From contig NZ_OBQI01000007.1 of the NCBI RefSeq assembly GCF_900221005.1, positions 62,001 through 126,000 of the forward strand: a stretch of DNA of 64,000 nucleotides, given 5' to 3'. Under the pieces are notes generated by a model. The model made no database searches and was not told the DNA's origin. It worked only from the letters and a program-made list of their open reading frames with translations. Below, one piece after another: positions 1 through 8,538 of this stretch. The translations under genes and the position numbers were made by a program. This stretch comes from Blastococcus aggregatus (GTDB lineage: Bacteria; Actinomycetota; Actinomycetes; Mycobacteriales; Geodermatophilaceae). Position 1 is the first letter of the stretch; each line of letters begins with the position of its first letter.

Positions 1-248
1 TCGTTGACGCCCTGCTCCTGCGACGAGCCTCCGGCCGCCTCGGCGAGGTCCATGCCGGAGCAGAAGACCCGGCCGGTGTGGTCGAGCACGATCACCCGCA
101 CGGCGTCGTCGGCCAGTGCGTCGGTGAGGGCGGCGCGGAGCTGGCCACGCAGCGCCCGGGACAGCGCGTTGCGGTTCTCGGGGGAGTCGAGGGTGAGCGT
201 CGCGACGCCGGCGGACACGGTCACCTGGATCACTCGGTCGTGGGTCAC
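1..248 (-). CDS. enoyl-CoA hydratase/isomerase family protein, N-terminal part
   Basis: Only the first 82 codons are present; the gene runs off the left edge. The N-terminus has the crotonase pattern: a short beta strand pair, then SPENRNALS and, near residue 60, VFCSGMDL, the oxyanion-hole segment that contacts the acyl-CoA thioester. Crotonase-fold enzymes hydrate or isomerise enoyl-CoA esters in the cytoplasm. Start chosen as GTG at 248 because a -10-like CAGGAT (255-260) lies exactly 6 nt upstream, as at many leaderless genes in this window, and the alternative ATG just upstream is out of frame. It is divergent from hemW. The substrate cannot be told from this fragment. Confidence 0.85.
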   Translation of the reverse strand, partial: MTHDRVIQVTVSAGVATLTLDSPENRNALSRALRGQLRAALTDALADDAVRVIVLDHTGRVFCSGMDLAEAAGGSSQEQGVN

Positions 249-296
249 AGCGGCATCCTGCCGCGAGCGGGCGTTGGCGCGGCACACTGGGAGCAG

Positions 297-1517
297 ATGA
301 ACACCGTCCTGCCCCTGGTCGAGCGCGCCGTCCCGCCGCTCGAGCTGCCGGAGTCCGCCCGCGAGGGGCTCACCAGCACGCCGTTCGGCCTGTACGTGCA
401 CGTGCCCTTCTGCGCGACCCGCTGCGGCTACTGCGACTTCAACACCTACACCTCCGACGAGCTGGGGCCCGGCGCCAACCGCGCCGAGTACGCCGGGACG
501 GCGATCGACGAGCTGCGCCGCGCGGCTGCCCTGCTCGGCCCGGACCTGCCGACGGTCTCGACGGTGTTCGTCGGCGGCGGCACCCCGACCCTGCTGCCGG
601 CCGCCGACCTGACGGCCGTGCTCGCCGAGGTGCGCCGGCTCTTCCCGGTGGCGGCCGACGTGGAGGTCACGACCGAGGCCAACCCCGAGACCGTCGATCT
701 CGGCTACCTGTCCGCGCTCCGCGAGGGCGGCTTCACCCGGGTGAGCCTCGGCATGCAGTCCGCGGCGGAGCACGTCCTGGCGGTGCTGGACCGCCGGCAC
801 ACCCCCGGCCGGGCCGTGCAGGCCGCTCACGACGCGCGGGCCGCGGGGTTCGAGCACGTCAACCTGGACCTGATCTACGGCACCCCGGGGGAGAGCGACG
901 CCGACTGGGCCGCCTCGCTCGACGCCGTCCTGGCCTCCCCGGTCGACCACGTGAGCGCCTACGCCCTCATCGTCGAGGAGGGCACCCGGCTGGCCCGGCG
1001 GATCAGCCGCGGAGAGCTGCCCATGCCCGACGACGACGTCCTCGCCGACCGCTACGAGCAGGCGGACTCGACCCTGCGCCGCGCCGGCTTCGACTGGTAC
1101 GAGGTGTCCAACTGGGTCACCTCGGATGCGGCCCGCTGCCGGCACAACGAGCTGTACTGGGCGAACGCCAACTGGTGGGGCGTCGGACCCGGCGCGCACA
1201 GCCACGTCGGCGGCCTGCGCTGGTGGAACGTGAAGCACCCGGCCGCCTACGCCGACCGGCTGGCCCGCGGGGAGAGCCCGCACGCCGACGCCGAACTGCT
1301 CGACGACGACGACCGCGCGCTGGAGACGGTCATGCTCGGCCTGCGCCTGCGCGAGGGCCTGCCGCTGGAGCTGCTGTCGGAGCTCGGCCGGCGCCGGGCC
1401 GCGGACGCCGTCACCCGCGGGCTGCTGGACGAGGCGGCGCACGTCGCCGGTCGTGCCGTCCTCACCGATCCCGGCCGGCTGCTGGCCGACGCGCTGGTCC
1501 GCGACCTCACCGACTGA
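297..1517 (+). CDS. hemW: HemW-type radical SAM protein (coproporphyrinogen III oxidase-like)
   Basis: 406-aa radical SAM protein. CATRCGYC at residues 39-46 is the CxxxCxxC ligand set of the 4Fe-4S cluster that cleaves S-adenosylmethionine, followed by the glycine-rich GGGTPTLL near residue 93. CxxxCxxC with a Phe-Asn after the last Cys is typical of the HemN/HemW family. HemW proteins bind heme and act in heme delivery; many are annotated as oxygen-independent coproporphyrinogen oxidases, a reaction HemW generally lacks. Start at ATG 297 leaves a normal family N-terminus (PFGLYVHVPFC at 29-39); the frame is open further upstream but without family sequence. In M. tuberculosis the homologue lies in the same neighbourhood as hrcA-dnaJ. 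Confidence 0.93.
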   Translation: MNTVLPLVERAVPPLELPESAREGLTSTPFGLYVHVPFCATRCGYCDFNTYTSDELGPGANRAEYAGTAIDELRRAAALLGPDLPTVSTVFVGGGTPTLLPAADLTAVLAEVRRLFPVAADVEVTTEANPETVDLGYLSALREGGFTRVSLGMQSAAEHVLAVLDRRHTPGRAVQAAHDARAAGFEHVNLDLIYGTPGESDADWAASLDAVLASPVDHVSAYALIVEEGTRLARRISRGELPMPDDDVLADRYEQADSTLRRAGFDWYEVSNWVTSDAARCRHNELYWANANWWGVGPGAHSHVGGLRWWNVKHPAAYADRLARGESPHADAELLDDDDRALETVMLGLRLREGLPLELLSELGRRRAADAVTRGLLDEAAHVAGRAVLTDPGRLLADALVRDLTD

Positions 1518-1892
1518 GGACCGGCCCGTAATCCGGCCACCTGTTCGCGTTCCTGGACTAGGGTGGCCCCTTTCCAGGCAACACAGCTGGCAACGGTGCC
1601 GGGCGGGTGAGGAGGTGGTCGGCGGTGGACATGTGCACGTTCCCTGCGACCCCGAGCTCCCCGCCGGGCGTCCGGGTCACCGGCGCTGCCCCCGCTCTGA
1701 CGGGCGGCATGCTGCTGGCCCTGGCGATGAACCGCCGGGCCCGAGGGCTGCGAGGGCTCGACGTGCTCCGCCGCAGCCAGGACAGGGCCCCGCCGCAGAT
1801 CGCCTGACTCGCCCCCGAGTCGCCGCCGCACCCCTGTCCTGACGCGCACCCACCGGGTGACCGCGTCTTTCTGCGTACCCCGAGGACTTCTC
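1518..1892 (+). other. 375-bp intergenic region with possible promoter and doubtful small ORF
   Basis: No recognisable gene. TAGGGT at 1559-1564 is a plausible actinobacterial -10. Downstream, GGAGGTGG (1611-1618) precedes ATG 1629, which opens a 59-codon frame to 1807 (N-terminus MCTFPATPSS) with no recognised domain. A 10-bp helix is possible between 1533-1542 and 1613-1622, and the enclosed sequence contains GGCAAC twice and GGTGCC. It could be the leader of the zinc finger gene that follows or a small-protein gene; neither is established. Confidence 0.3.
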
Positions 1893-2219
1893 ATGACCAC
1901 CACGCTCGACACCAAGAACCTGCCCGCCGGCGACTCCCGCTGGGACGCCTTCCGCACGCTGCTCGCCGACCAGCGCGCCGACTGCGTCCGGCAGCGCGAG
2001 GCCGCGCTGCTCGAGTGCGCCCAGTCCGTCCCGGACCCGGTCGCGCTCCGGCGCAGCGCGTCGCTGTCGGACACCATCACCGCGATCGACGAGGCCCTCG
2101 AGCGGATCGCGGCGGGAACCTACGGCTCCTGCGTCCACTGCGGCGCGACGATCCCCGAGGAGCGGCTGGAGCTGCGGCCCTACGCCGGCGCCTGCGTCGC
2201 CTGCACCGACCGGCGATGA
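1893..2219 (+). CDS. TraR/DksA-family C4 zinc finger protein
   Basis: 108 aa. The C-terminal half carries CVHC at residues 80-83 and CVAC at 101-104, the four-cysteine zinc finger of the DksA/TraR family, preceded by a helical region (residues 15-75) that would form the coiled coil inserted into the RNA polymerase secondary channel. Family members modulate transcription initiation, often with ppGpp; in actinobacteria the short versions are largely uncharacterised. It lacks the long coiled coil of E. coli DksA (151 aa). ATG 1893 follows GAGGA about 8 nt upstream. Family assignment is firm; the regulatory role is inference. Confidence 0.85.
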   Translation: MTTTLDTKNLPAGDSRWDAFRTLLADQRADCVRQREAALLECAQSVPDPVALRRSASLSDTITAIDEALERIAAGTYGSCVHCGATIPEERLELRPYAGACVACTDRR

Positions 2220-2246
2220 CCGGCCGGTGAGGGAGGGAGTCCGTCG

Positions 2247-3494
2247 ATGTCGGTCCACCCGCAGTCCGTCGCGGTCGTGGGGGCCGGGATGGTCGGTCTC
2301 GCGACCGCCTGGTTCCTGCAGGAGAGCGGCGCGCAGGTCACCGTCTACGAGCGGGAGCACGTCGCGGCCGGCGCGTCCTGGGGCAACGCCGGCTGGCTGA
2401 CCCCGAGCCTGACGGCGCCGCTGCCGGAGCCCGCGGTGCTGCGCTACGGCCTGCGGGCCGTGCTCAGCCCGCGGTCACCGGTCTACGTGCCGCTGCGCGC
2501 CGACGCCCGGCTGCTGCAGTTCCTCGCCCGCTTCACCCGGAACAGCACGCCCGGCCGCTGGCGGTCGGGCATGGCCGCCTACGTCCCGCTCAACGAGCGG
2601 GCGCTGGAGGCCTTCGACGCGCTCGCCGCCGGTGGGGTGCAGGCGGCGACGCACCGCGCGTCGCCCTTCCTCGCGCTGTACCGCACCGAGCGGGAGCGCG
2701 AGGGGCTGCTGGCCGAGCTGCAGGCGATCAAGGACAGCGGTCAGTCCGGCGTCCTGTTCGGGCAGCTCACCGGCGAGCAGGCCCGGGCGCTGGAGCCGGT
2801 GCTCACCGACCGGGTGGGCGCCGGCATCCAGCTCTACGGCCAGCGCTACCTGGACCCGCCGGCGTTCGTCCGCGCGCTGGCACGGGCCGTGCGCGACCGC
2901 GGCGGGCAGGTGCTGGAGGGCACCGACGTGCGGGCCGTGCGCGACGCTCCGCAGGGCGTCGTCCTCGACCTGGACGACAGCGAGCGCCGGCACGACGCGG
3001 TGGTCGTCGCCACCGGCGCCTGGCTGGAGCGCCTGGCCCGCCGGTTCGGCGTCCGGCAGCCGGTCCAGGCCGGTCGGGGCTACAGCTTCAGCGTGCCCGT
3101 GGCGCGGATGCCCGCGGGGCCGCTGTACCTCCCGCAGCAGCGGGTGGCTCTCACGCCGCTGGGGAACCGGCTGCGGATCGCCGGGATGATGGAGTTCCGC
3201 CGTCCCGACGCACCGCTGGACCCCCGCCGGATCGACGCCGTCGTCGACGCGGTCCGGCCGTTCCTGAACGGCGTCGACCTCGACGACCGGCAGGACGAGT
3301 GGGTCGGCTCCCGCCCGGTCACCGGCGACGGGCTGCCGCTGCTGGGGCGCACCGCGTCGGACCGGGTCTTCGTCGCCGGTGGGCACGGCATGTGGGGGAT
3401 CGCGCTCGGACCGGTCACCGGGATGCTCGTGGCCGAGGCCGTGCTCAAGGGGGAGACCCCCGAGGTGCTCCGCCCGTTCGACCCGCTGCGCTGA
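2247..3494 (+). CDS. FAD-dependent D-amino-acid dehydrogenase/oxidase-like protein (DadA family)
   Basis: 415 aa. The N-terminus has the FAD-binding Rossmann motif GAGMVG at residues 12-17 with the acidic residue at the end of strand 2 (VYERE). The C-terminal GGHGMWGIALGPVTG is the second FAD-contacting loop of the DAO superfamily. Length and the N-terminal GASWGNAGWL fit the DadA type, which oxidises D-amino acids to 2-oxo acids and passes electrons to quinones. ATG 2247 has GAGGGAGGGAG upstream. The exact substrate is not determinable; glycine/sarcosine-type oxidases share the fold. Confidence 0.85.
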   Translation: MSVHPQSVAVVGAGMVGLATAWFLQESGAQVTVYEREHVAAGASWGNAGWLTPSLTAPLPEPAVLRYGLRAVLSPRSPVYVPLRADARLLQFLARFTRNSTPGRWRSGMAAYVPLNERALEAFDALAAGGVQAATHRASPFLALYRTEREREGLLAELQAIKDSGQSGVLFGQLTGEQARALEPVLTDRVGAGIQLYGQRYLDPPAFVRALARAVRDRGGQVLEGTDVRAVRDAPQGVVLDLDDSERRHDAVVVATGAWLERLARRFGVRQPVQAGRGYSFSVPVARMPAGPLYLPQQRVALTPLGNRLRIAGMMEFRRPDAPLDPRRIDAVVDAVRPFLNGVDLDDRQDEWVGSRPVTGDGLPLLGRTASDRVFVAGGHGMWGIALGPVTGMLVAEAVLKGETPEVLRPFDPLR

Positions 3495-3496
3495 CG

Positions 3497-4852
3497 GTGG
3501 GCCGGACCCCGCGACCGCTGCCGGTGCTCCGGCTCGCCTCGGTCGGCTACCGCTTCCGGGAGAGCCTGTTCCTCCTGCCCGCGCTGATCGTGGTCGGCGG
3601 CGTGCTGCTGGCCGAGGCCACCCGCTCGCTCGACCGCGCCCTCGCCGACAGGGGCGATCCGCCGTTCACGCTGGACATGAGCAACAACACCGCGACCTGG
3701 CTGCTCAGCACGGTGGCGGGCGCGATGATCACGACCGCCGGCGTGGTGTTCTCCCTGACCGTGGTGAGCCTGCAACTGGCGAGCAGCCAGTTCTCGCCGC
3801 GGGTCATGCGGTCGTTCATCCGCGACCGGCTGGCCCAGGTGGTCATCGGGTCGCTGGTCGCGACGTTCGTCTACAGCGTCCTGACCCTGCGCGTGGTCAG
3901 CGGGCCCGAGGAGGAGACGGCGGCGCCGGTCCCGGTCACCGTGGCCGTCGTCCTCACCGTCGTCACCGTGCTGCTGATCGTGGCCTACCTCGACCACCTG
4001 GCCCACGGCATGCAGGTGGGCGAGGTCGTCCGCCGGATCACGGGGGAGGCCGAGACGGTGCTCGCGGACGTCGTCCGCCGGACCTCCGCCGAGCGCCCCG
4101 CGGAGGGGGCGGTGCCCCGGCCAGAACCCGGGCTGACGGTGCGGGCGACCGCGGACGGCTGGGTCACCCAGGCGCCGGCCGACCGCCTGCTTGCCGCCTT
4201 GCCGGCGGGCGCCACCCTGCGGCTGGAGACCCGGGTGGGCGCGTACATCCACGAGGGCGAACCGCTGGCGCACGTCTGGCCGGCTCCGGAGCGGCCGGAG
4301 CGGGTGCGCGCCCGGGTGCAGGCGAGCGTCCTGGTGGGCGACGTCCGCACGATGCAGGACGACGTCGACTTCGCGCTCCGGCAACTGGTCGACATCGGCC
4401 TGCGCGCGCTCAGCCCGGCGATCAACGACCCGACGACGGCGGTCGAGGTGATCCTGCGGATCGGGAGCCTGCTGCGCCGGCTGCTCCCCGCAGAGCTCCC
4501 GCGGCCGGTGGTCGCCGGCCTGGACGGACGGCGGCTGGTCCGCCCGTGGGAGCTGAGCGCGGCGGAGTACGTCACCCACGGCTTCGAGCAGCTCCGGCAG
4601 GACGCGGCCCCGCAGCACCAGGTCGTCGCCGCGCTCGCGCGCGTGCTGCGCATGCTCGTGCTGCACGTGGAGGAGGCCGGCCGGACCGACGCGCTGCCCG
4701 AGCTGCGACGCCAGTTGCGGCTGCTGCTCGCCATGGTCGAGGAGGATCCCGAGCTGCACGTGGAGGACGTCGCCCACCTGCGGGCCGTGGCCGAGGACCC
4801 GGTGGATCCCGCGGACCACACGGCCAGGACGGACGCGGGCACGCCGGCCTGA
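3497..4852 (+). CDS. DUF2254 family predicted membrane protein
   Basis: 451 aa. Four hydrophobic segments are visible in the N-terminal third: about residues 24-42, 66-90, 108-127 and 141-161. Between them lies the family-typical sequence SLQLASSQFSPRVMRSF, and a long soluble C-terminal part contains LSPAINDPTTAVE near residue 315. This matches the DUF2254 family of bacterial inner-membrane proteins of unknown function. GTG 3497 begins 2 nt after the stop of the preceding oxidoreductase, so the two are probably cotranscribed. The larger upstream-open frame covers the previous gene and is rejected as N-terminus. Confidence 0.82.
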   Translation: MGRTPRPLPVLRLASVGYRFRESLFLLPALIVVGGVLLAEATRSLDRALADRGDPPFTLDMSNNTATWLLSTVAGAMITTAGVVFSLTVVSLQLASSQFSPRVMRSFIRDRLAQVVIGSLVATFVYSVLTLRVVSGPEEETAAPVPVTVAVVLTVVTVLLIVAYLDHLAHGMQVGEVVRRITGEAETVLADVVRRTSAERPAEGAVPRPEPGLTVRATADGWVTQAPADRLLAALPAGATLRLETRVGAYIHEGEPLAHVWPAPERPERVRARVQASVLVGDVRTMQDDVDFALRQLVDIGLRALSPAINDPTTAVEVILRIGSLLRRLLPAELPRPVVAGLDGRRLVRPWELSAAEYVTHGFEQLRQDAAPQHQVVAALARVLRMLVLHVEEAGRTDALPELRRQLRLLLAMVEEDPELHVEDVAHLRAVAEDPVDPADHTARTDAGTPA

Positions 4853-4858
4853 GCGTCG

Positions 4859-5233
4859 TCAGCTGCGGCGCGTCCCGGGGACCGGGGGCTGGGCCGGGAT
4901 GGCCTCGGTCGACGGGCCGGCCGCCTGGACGGGGGTGAGCGCGTCGAGGTCGAGCACGCGGACGTGGATGACGTTGCGCTGCTGCAGGGCCGCTCGCAGC
5001 GCGCGGTGCAGCCCGTCCTCGAGGTAGAGCTCGCCGTGCCACTGGACGGCATGGCAGAACAGGTCGCCGTAGAAGGTCGAGTCGTCGGCGAGGAGGGTGT
5101 CGAGGGCGAGCTGGCGCTTCGTCGTCGTCAAGGTGTCCATGCGCACCTGCCGCGGCGGGATCATCGCCCAGTCGCGGGATGACAGGCCGTGATCGGGATA
5201 GGGGCGCCCGTCTCGAACCGCCTTGAAGATCAG
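4859..5233 (-). CDS. conserved actinobacterial hypothetical protein, divergent from hrcA, probable CTG start
   Basis: About 124 aa from a proposed CTG at 5233. No domain of known function is recognised. The sequence [10 protein letters not shown] and [19 protein letters not shown] in its middle belongs to a small conserved family that sits next to hrcA in many actinobacteria (Rv2375 in M. tuberculosis by position). From memory, homologues begin with [15 protein letters not shown]-like sequence; here that sequence starts at CTG, with GGAG about 8 nt upstream and a -10 (TAGGGT, 5282-5277) placing the transcript start near 5270. The only upstream in-frame GTG (5278) would lie outside that transcript. 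ATG 5164 or 5140 are alternatives giving 101 or 93 aa. Start confidence is moderate. Confidence 0.75.
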   Translation of the reverse strand: MIFKAVRDGRPYPDHGLSSRDWAMIPPRQVRMDTLTTTKRQLALDTLLADDSTFYGDLFCHAVQWHGELYLEDGLHRALRAALQQRNVIHVRVLDLDALTPVQAAGPSTEAIPAQPPVPGTRRS

Positions 5234-5276
5234 GGGACCGTCTCCACTCTCTGTCCGCCGCAGCGCCGACCGCTCC

Positions 5277-5305
5277 ACCCTAACGGCCCGCGGCGGTCGT
5301 ATGCT
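5277..5305. promoter_or_regulatory. back-to-back -10 elements for hrcA and the divergent gene
   Basis: On the plus strand TATGCT (5300-5305) is a good -10 that would start hrcA mRNA near 5312, inside the CIRCE element. On the minus strand TAGGGT (5282-5277) would start the divergent transcript near 5270. The -35 boxes are not obvious. Confidence 0.55.
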
Positions 5306-5307
5306 GG

Positions 5308-5336
5308 GCTGGCACTCCGACCGTGCGAGTGCCAGC
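5308..5336 (+). promoter_or_regulatory. CIRCE element, HrcA operator
   Basis: Perfect 10-bp inverted repeat GCTGGCACTC, 9-nt spacer, GAGTGCCAGC. The core CTGGCACTC-N9-GAGTGCCAG matches the CIRCE consensus TTAGCACTC-N9-GAGTGCTAA in spacing and in both GCACTC/GAGTGC cores. It overlaps the predicted transcription start of hrcA, so HrcA should repress its own operon and release it on heat shock. Confidence 0.93.
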
Positions 5337-5417
5337 AGGATCGGTCCCGGGCCCGTGGCCCCGGCCGGCGCGATCCACGCACCGCACGGCGGGTCGACCG
5401 GTACGGGGAGGTGTCTC

Positions 5418-6440
5418 GTGGCGCACGACGAACGCCGCCTGGAGGTCCTCCGGGCAATCGTCCAGGACTTCGTCTCGACCAACGACCCGGTGGGCAGCAG
5501 GGCGCTGGCCGACCGGCACGACCTGGGGGTTTCCCCGGCGACCATCCGCAACGACATGGCGGTGCTGGAGGAGCAGGGCTACATCACCCAGCCGCACACC
5601 AGCGCGGGCCGGGTGCCCACCGACAAGGGGTACCGGCTCTTCGTCGACCGGCTGTCGGCGGTCAAGCCGCTGTCGGTCGCCGAGCGACGGGCGATCGAGC
5701 GGTTCCTCGACGGCGCCGTCGACCTGCACGACGTCCTGGGCCGCACCGTCCGGCTGCTGGCCCAGCTGACCCGGCAGGTCGCCGTCGTGCAGTACCCGAC
5801 GCTCTCCCGCAGCGCCGTGCGCCACCTGGAGGTGGTGCAGGTGGCCGCGGCCCGGCTCATGCTGGTGCTCATCACCGACACCGGCCGCGTCGAGCAGCGG
5901 GTCGTCGACTGCCCGGCCGACATCGACGCCGGGGCCGTCGCCGAGCTGCGCACCCTGCTGAACTCCGCGTTCAGCGGGGTGAAGCTCACCGATGCCGGCG
6001 ACAAGGTGCCCGACCTGCTCGAGACCGCGCCCCAGCACCTGCGCGGTCTGGTCGCCACCGTCAGCTCGACCCTGCTGGAGACCCTCGTCGAGCCCAGCGA
6101 GGACCGTCTGGTCATCGGTGGGACGGCGAACCTCGCCCGCGGCAGCGCCCTGGACTTCCAGGGCACCGTCAGCCCCCTTCTGGAGGCGCTGGAGGAGCAG
6201 GTCGTCGTCCTCCGCCTGATCAGCGAGGTCGACGCCGGCACCGTGCTCGTGCGCATCGGCGAGGAGAACGACCACGAGGCGCTCACCGGCGCCTCGCTGG
6301 TCACCGTCGGCTACGGCTCCCGGGACCGCGCGCTGGGCGGCCTGGGCATCGTCGGTCCGACCCGCATGGACTACCCCACGAACATGGCCGCGGTTCGCGC
6401 CGTGGCCCGCTACGTCGGCCAGATCCTGGCCGAGAGCTGA
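5418..6440 (+). CDS. hrcA: heat-inducible transcriptional repressor HrcA
   Basis: 340 aa, the usual length. An N-terminal winged helix is seen at residues 1-70, with recognition helix [18 protein letters not shown] at 39-56, followed by [14 protein letters not shown], a family signature. The rest is the GAF-like HrcA domain. HrcA binds CIRCE and represses chaperone genes; activity normally depends on GroE. GTG 5418 has GGGGAGGTG immediately upstream. It leads the operon hrcA-dnaJ-rsmE (14-bp and 6-bp gaps) behind a CIRCE element at 5308-5336, so autoregulation is expected. Confidence 0.97.
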   Translation: MAHDERRLEVLRAIVQDFVSTNDPVGSRALADRHDLGVSPATIRNDMAVLEEQGYITQPHTSAGRVPTDKGYRLFVDRLSAVKPLSVAERRAIERFLDGAVDLHDVLGRTVRLLAQLTRQVAVVQYPTLSRSAVRHLEVVQVAAARLMLVLITDTGRVEQRVVDCPADIDAGAVAELRTLLNSAFSGVKLTDAGDKVPDLLETAPQHLRGLVATVSSTLLETLVEPSEDRLVIGGTANLARGSALDFQGTVSPLLEALEEQVVVLRLISEVDAGTVLVRIGEENDHEALTGASLVTVGYGSRDRALGGLGIVGPTRMDYPTNMAAVRAVARYVGQILAES

Positions 6441-6454
6441 GGACGAACTTCTCG

Positions 6455-7585
6455 ATGGCAACCGACTACTTCGGCGTCCTGGGCCTGGCCCGCGAGGCCA
6501 GTGACTCCGACATCAAGCGGGCCTACCGGCGGCTGGCGCGGGATCTGCACCCCGACGTCAACCCCGACCCCGAGGCGAAGGAGCGCTTCCAGGAGATCAC
6601 CCGCGCCTACGAGGCGCTCACCGATCCGGAGAAGCGCCGGATCGTCGACCTCGGCGGGGATCCGTTCGAGAACGGCGGCGGCGGCAACGGGTTCGGCGGC
6701 GGCGGCTTCGGCGGCGGCCTCGGCGACATCATGGACGCGTTCTTCGGCGGCCAGCAGACCCGTGGTCCGCGCGGTCGCACCCGCGCCGGCCGGGACGCGC
6801 TGATCCCGGTCGAGCTCGAGCTGGACGAGGCGGTGTTCGGCACCGTCAAGGAGCTCACCGTCGACACCGCCGTCCTCTGCGACGTGTGCGCCGGCGCCGG
6901 CACCGCCCCCGGCACGCACGTCGCCACCTGCACCACCTGCTCCGGTCGCGGCGAGGTGCAGAGCGTCCAGCGCAGCTTCCTCGGCCAGGTCATGACCAGC
7001 CGCATCTGCCCGACCTGCTCGGGCACCGGCCAGGTCATCCCCGAGCCCTGCGGGAAGTGCGCCGGCGACGGCCGCGTGCGCGCCCGCCGCACCATCTCGG
7101 TGAAGGTGCCCGCCGGCGTCGAGGACGGCATGCGCATCCGGCTGACCGGCCAGGGCGAGGTCGGCCCCGGCGGCGGCCCCGCCGGCGACCTCTACGTCGA
7201 GGTGCACGAGCGGCCGCACGACGTCTTCACCCGGGACGGCGAGGACCTGCACTGCCGGGTCACCCTCCCCATGACGTCGGCGGCACTGGGCACCACGCTC
7301 AACCTGAAGACCCTCGACGGCGAGGAGGACCTGGACATCGCGCCCGGCACGCAGTCGGGCAGCATCCTCACCCTCCGGGCCCACGGCGCACCGCGGCTGC
7401 GGGCCACCGGCCGGGGCAACCTGGTCGTGCACGTCGACGTCGTCACGCCCACCAAGCTCGACGGCGAGCAGGAGCGGCTGATGCGCGAGCTCGCCGCGCT
7501 GCGGGGCGAGGACCAGCCGGAGTCCAACCGCGAGGCGCAGGGCGGGCTGTTCTCCCGCGTGCGCGACGCCTTCCACGGGCGCTGA
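6455..7585 (+). CDS. dnaJ: molecular chaperone DnaJ (type I)
   Basis: 376 aa with all type I DnaJ parts. The J domain is at residues 1-65 with HPD at 32-34, followed by a Gly/Phe-rich linker (about 72-90). Four CxxCxGxG zinc-binding repeats (CDVCAGAG at 142, then [24 protein letters not shown]) and the C-terminal substrate-binding domains complete it. It stimulates DnaK ATPase and delivers unfolded proteins. Its position behind hrcA, apart from dnaK-grpE, corresponds to the actinobacterial DnaJ2 paralogue. ATG 6455 is 14 nt after the hrcA stop. Confidence 0.97.
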   Translation: MATDYFGVLGLAREASDSDIKRAYRRLARDLHPDVNPDPEAKERFQEITRAYEALTDPEKRRIVDLGGDPFENGGGGNGFGGGGFGGGLGDIMDAFFGGQQTRGPRGRTRAGRDALIPVELELDEAVFGTVKELTVDTAVLCDVCAGAGTAPGTHVATCTTCSGRGEVQSVQRSFLGQVMTSRICPTCSGTGQVIPEPCGKCAGDGRVRARRTISVKVPAGVEDGMRIRLTGQGEVGPGGGPAGDLYVEVHERPHDVFTRDGEDLHCRVTLPMTSAALGTTLNLKTLDGEEDLDIAPGTQSGSILTLRAHGAPRLRATGRGNLVVHVDVVTPTKLDGEQERLMRELAALRGEDQPESNREAQGGLFSRVRDAFHGR

Positions 7586-7591
7586 CCCGCG

Positions 7592-8353
7592 GTGACCGCC
7601 GCCGACGCCGGCGCGCCCCAGCTCGACGGGGCACCGCTGTTCCTGCTCGACGCCCTGCCGGAGACCGCTGAGCTGCTGGTCGACGGGCCCGAGGGCCGGC
7701 ACGCCGTCGACGTGCTGCGCCTCGAGCCGGGGGAGCGGGTGCGGGTCGGGAACGGGCAGGGTGCGGTCGCCGAGGGCGCGGTCGTCTCCGCCGGGCCGCA
7801 GGGGCTGCGCGTCGCGGTGAGCGCCCGCTTCGAGGTGCCGGCCCCGCAGCCGGAGTTCGTGCTGGTCCAGGCGCTGCCCAAGGGTGATCGCGGCCCGCTC
7901 GCCGTGGACCTCGCCACCGAGCTCGGCGTCGACCGCATCGTGCCGTGGACGGCGGCGCGCTGCGTGACCCGCTGGCGCGACGACCGGGTGGCCAAGGCCG
8001 TGGCCAAGTGGCGCGCCGCCGCCCGGGCAGCGAGCAAGCAGTCCCGCCGTCCGCGGGTGCCCGAGGTGACCGAGCCGATGTCCACCCGTGAGGTGTGCGG
8101 CCTGATCGGGGACGCCGACCTGACGGTGGTGCTCCACGAGCAGGCCCGTCGTCCCATGGCCGGGCTGAGCGTGCCGAAGAGCGGGTCCGTCGTGGTCGTC
8201 GTCGGACCGGAGGGCGGGATCACCGACGGCGAGGCCGTGGCGTTCCGCGCCGCGGGCGCCGAACTGGCGCGACTGGGCCCCGAGGTGCTGCGCACCTCCA
8301 CCGCCGGCGCAGCGGCGCTGGCCGCGCTGAGCGCCCGCACCCGCTGGAGCTAG
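7592..8353 (+). CDS. rsmE: 16S rRNA (uracil1498-N3)-methyltransferase RsmE
   Basis: 253 aa. The N-terminal PUA-like domain begins with EGRHAVDVLRLEPGERVRV-type sequence. The C-terminal SPOUT domain carries GPEGG at residues 205-209 and LGPEVLRTSTAG near 230, the knot that binds S-adenosylmethionine. RsmE methylates N3 of U1498 in 16S rRNA. GTG start 6 nt after dnaJ, in the same operon order as in mycobacteria. Its last 4 bp overlap the convergent ybdD-like gene. Confidence 0.95.
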   Translation: MTAADAGAPQLDGAPLFLLDALPETAELLVDGPEGRHAVDVLRLEPGERVRVGNGQGAVAEGAVVSAGPQGLRVAVSARFEVPAPQPEFVLVQALPKGDRGPLAVDLATELGVDRIVPWTAARCVTRWRDDRVAKAVAKWRAAARAASKQSRRPRVPEVTEPMSTREVCGLIGDADLTVVLHEQARRPMAGLSVPKSGSVVVVVGPEGGITDGEAVAFRAAGAELARLGPEVLRTSTAGAAALAALSARTRWS

Positions 8354-8538
8354 CAACAGCGCGAGACCGGGTTGGCCTCCAGGGCGTCGGAGCGCAGCCG
8401 CTCGAACTCCCGCCGGGTCATCGGGTCGTGGCCGTGCGCGGCGCAGTGCTCGAGGTAGCGGTCCCAGCGGGCCTCGCCGGTGAACTCGCGCAGGTACCAG
8501 CGCACGCCGCGCCAGGCCCGCGCGATGACCGCGGTCAC
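8350..8538 (-). CDS. YbdD/YjiX family protein (CstA partner)
   Basis: 62 aa, the short YbdD/YjiX family. It contains WYLREFTGEARWDRYLEHC and a C-terminal MTRREFERLRSD; it ends in Cys-Cys. In E. coli the small partners of CstA/BtsT-type transporters (YbdD, YjiX) are encoded directly after the transporter and are thought to support pyruvate or peptide uptake. Here GTG 8538 overlaps the cstA stop by 4 nt, so translation is probably coupled. The stop overlaps rsmE from the other strand. Confidence 0.88.
   Translation of the reverse strand: MTAVIARAWRGVRWYLREFTGEARWDRYLEHCAAHGHDPMTRREFERLRSDALEANPVSRCC

Noticed and set aside
1560-1625. SAM-riboswitch-like words GGCAAC and GGTGCC
   Set aside because: The two words are adjacent instead of separated by the conserved helix, and the remaining core was not found; kept only as a weak structured-leader suggestion.
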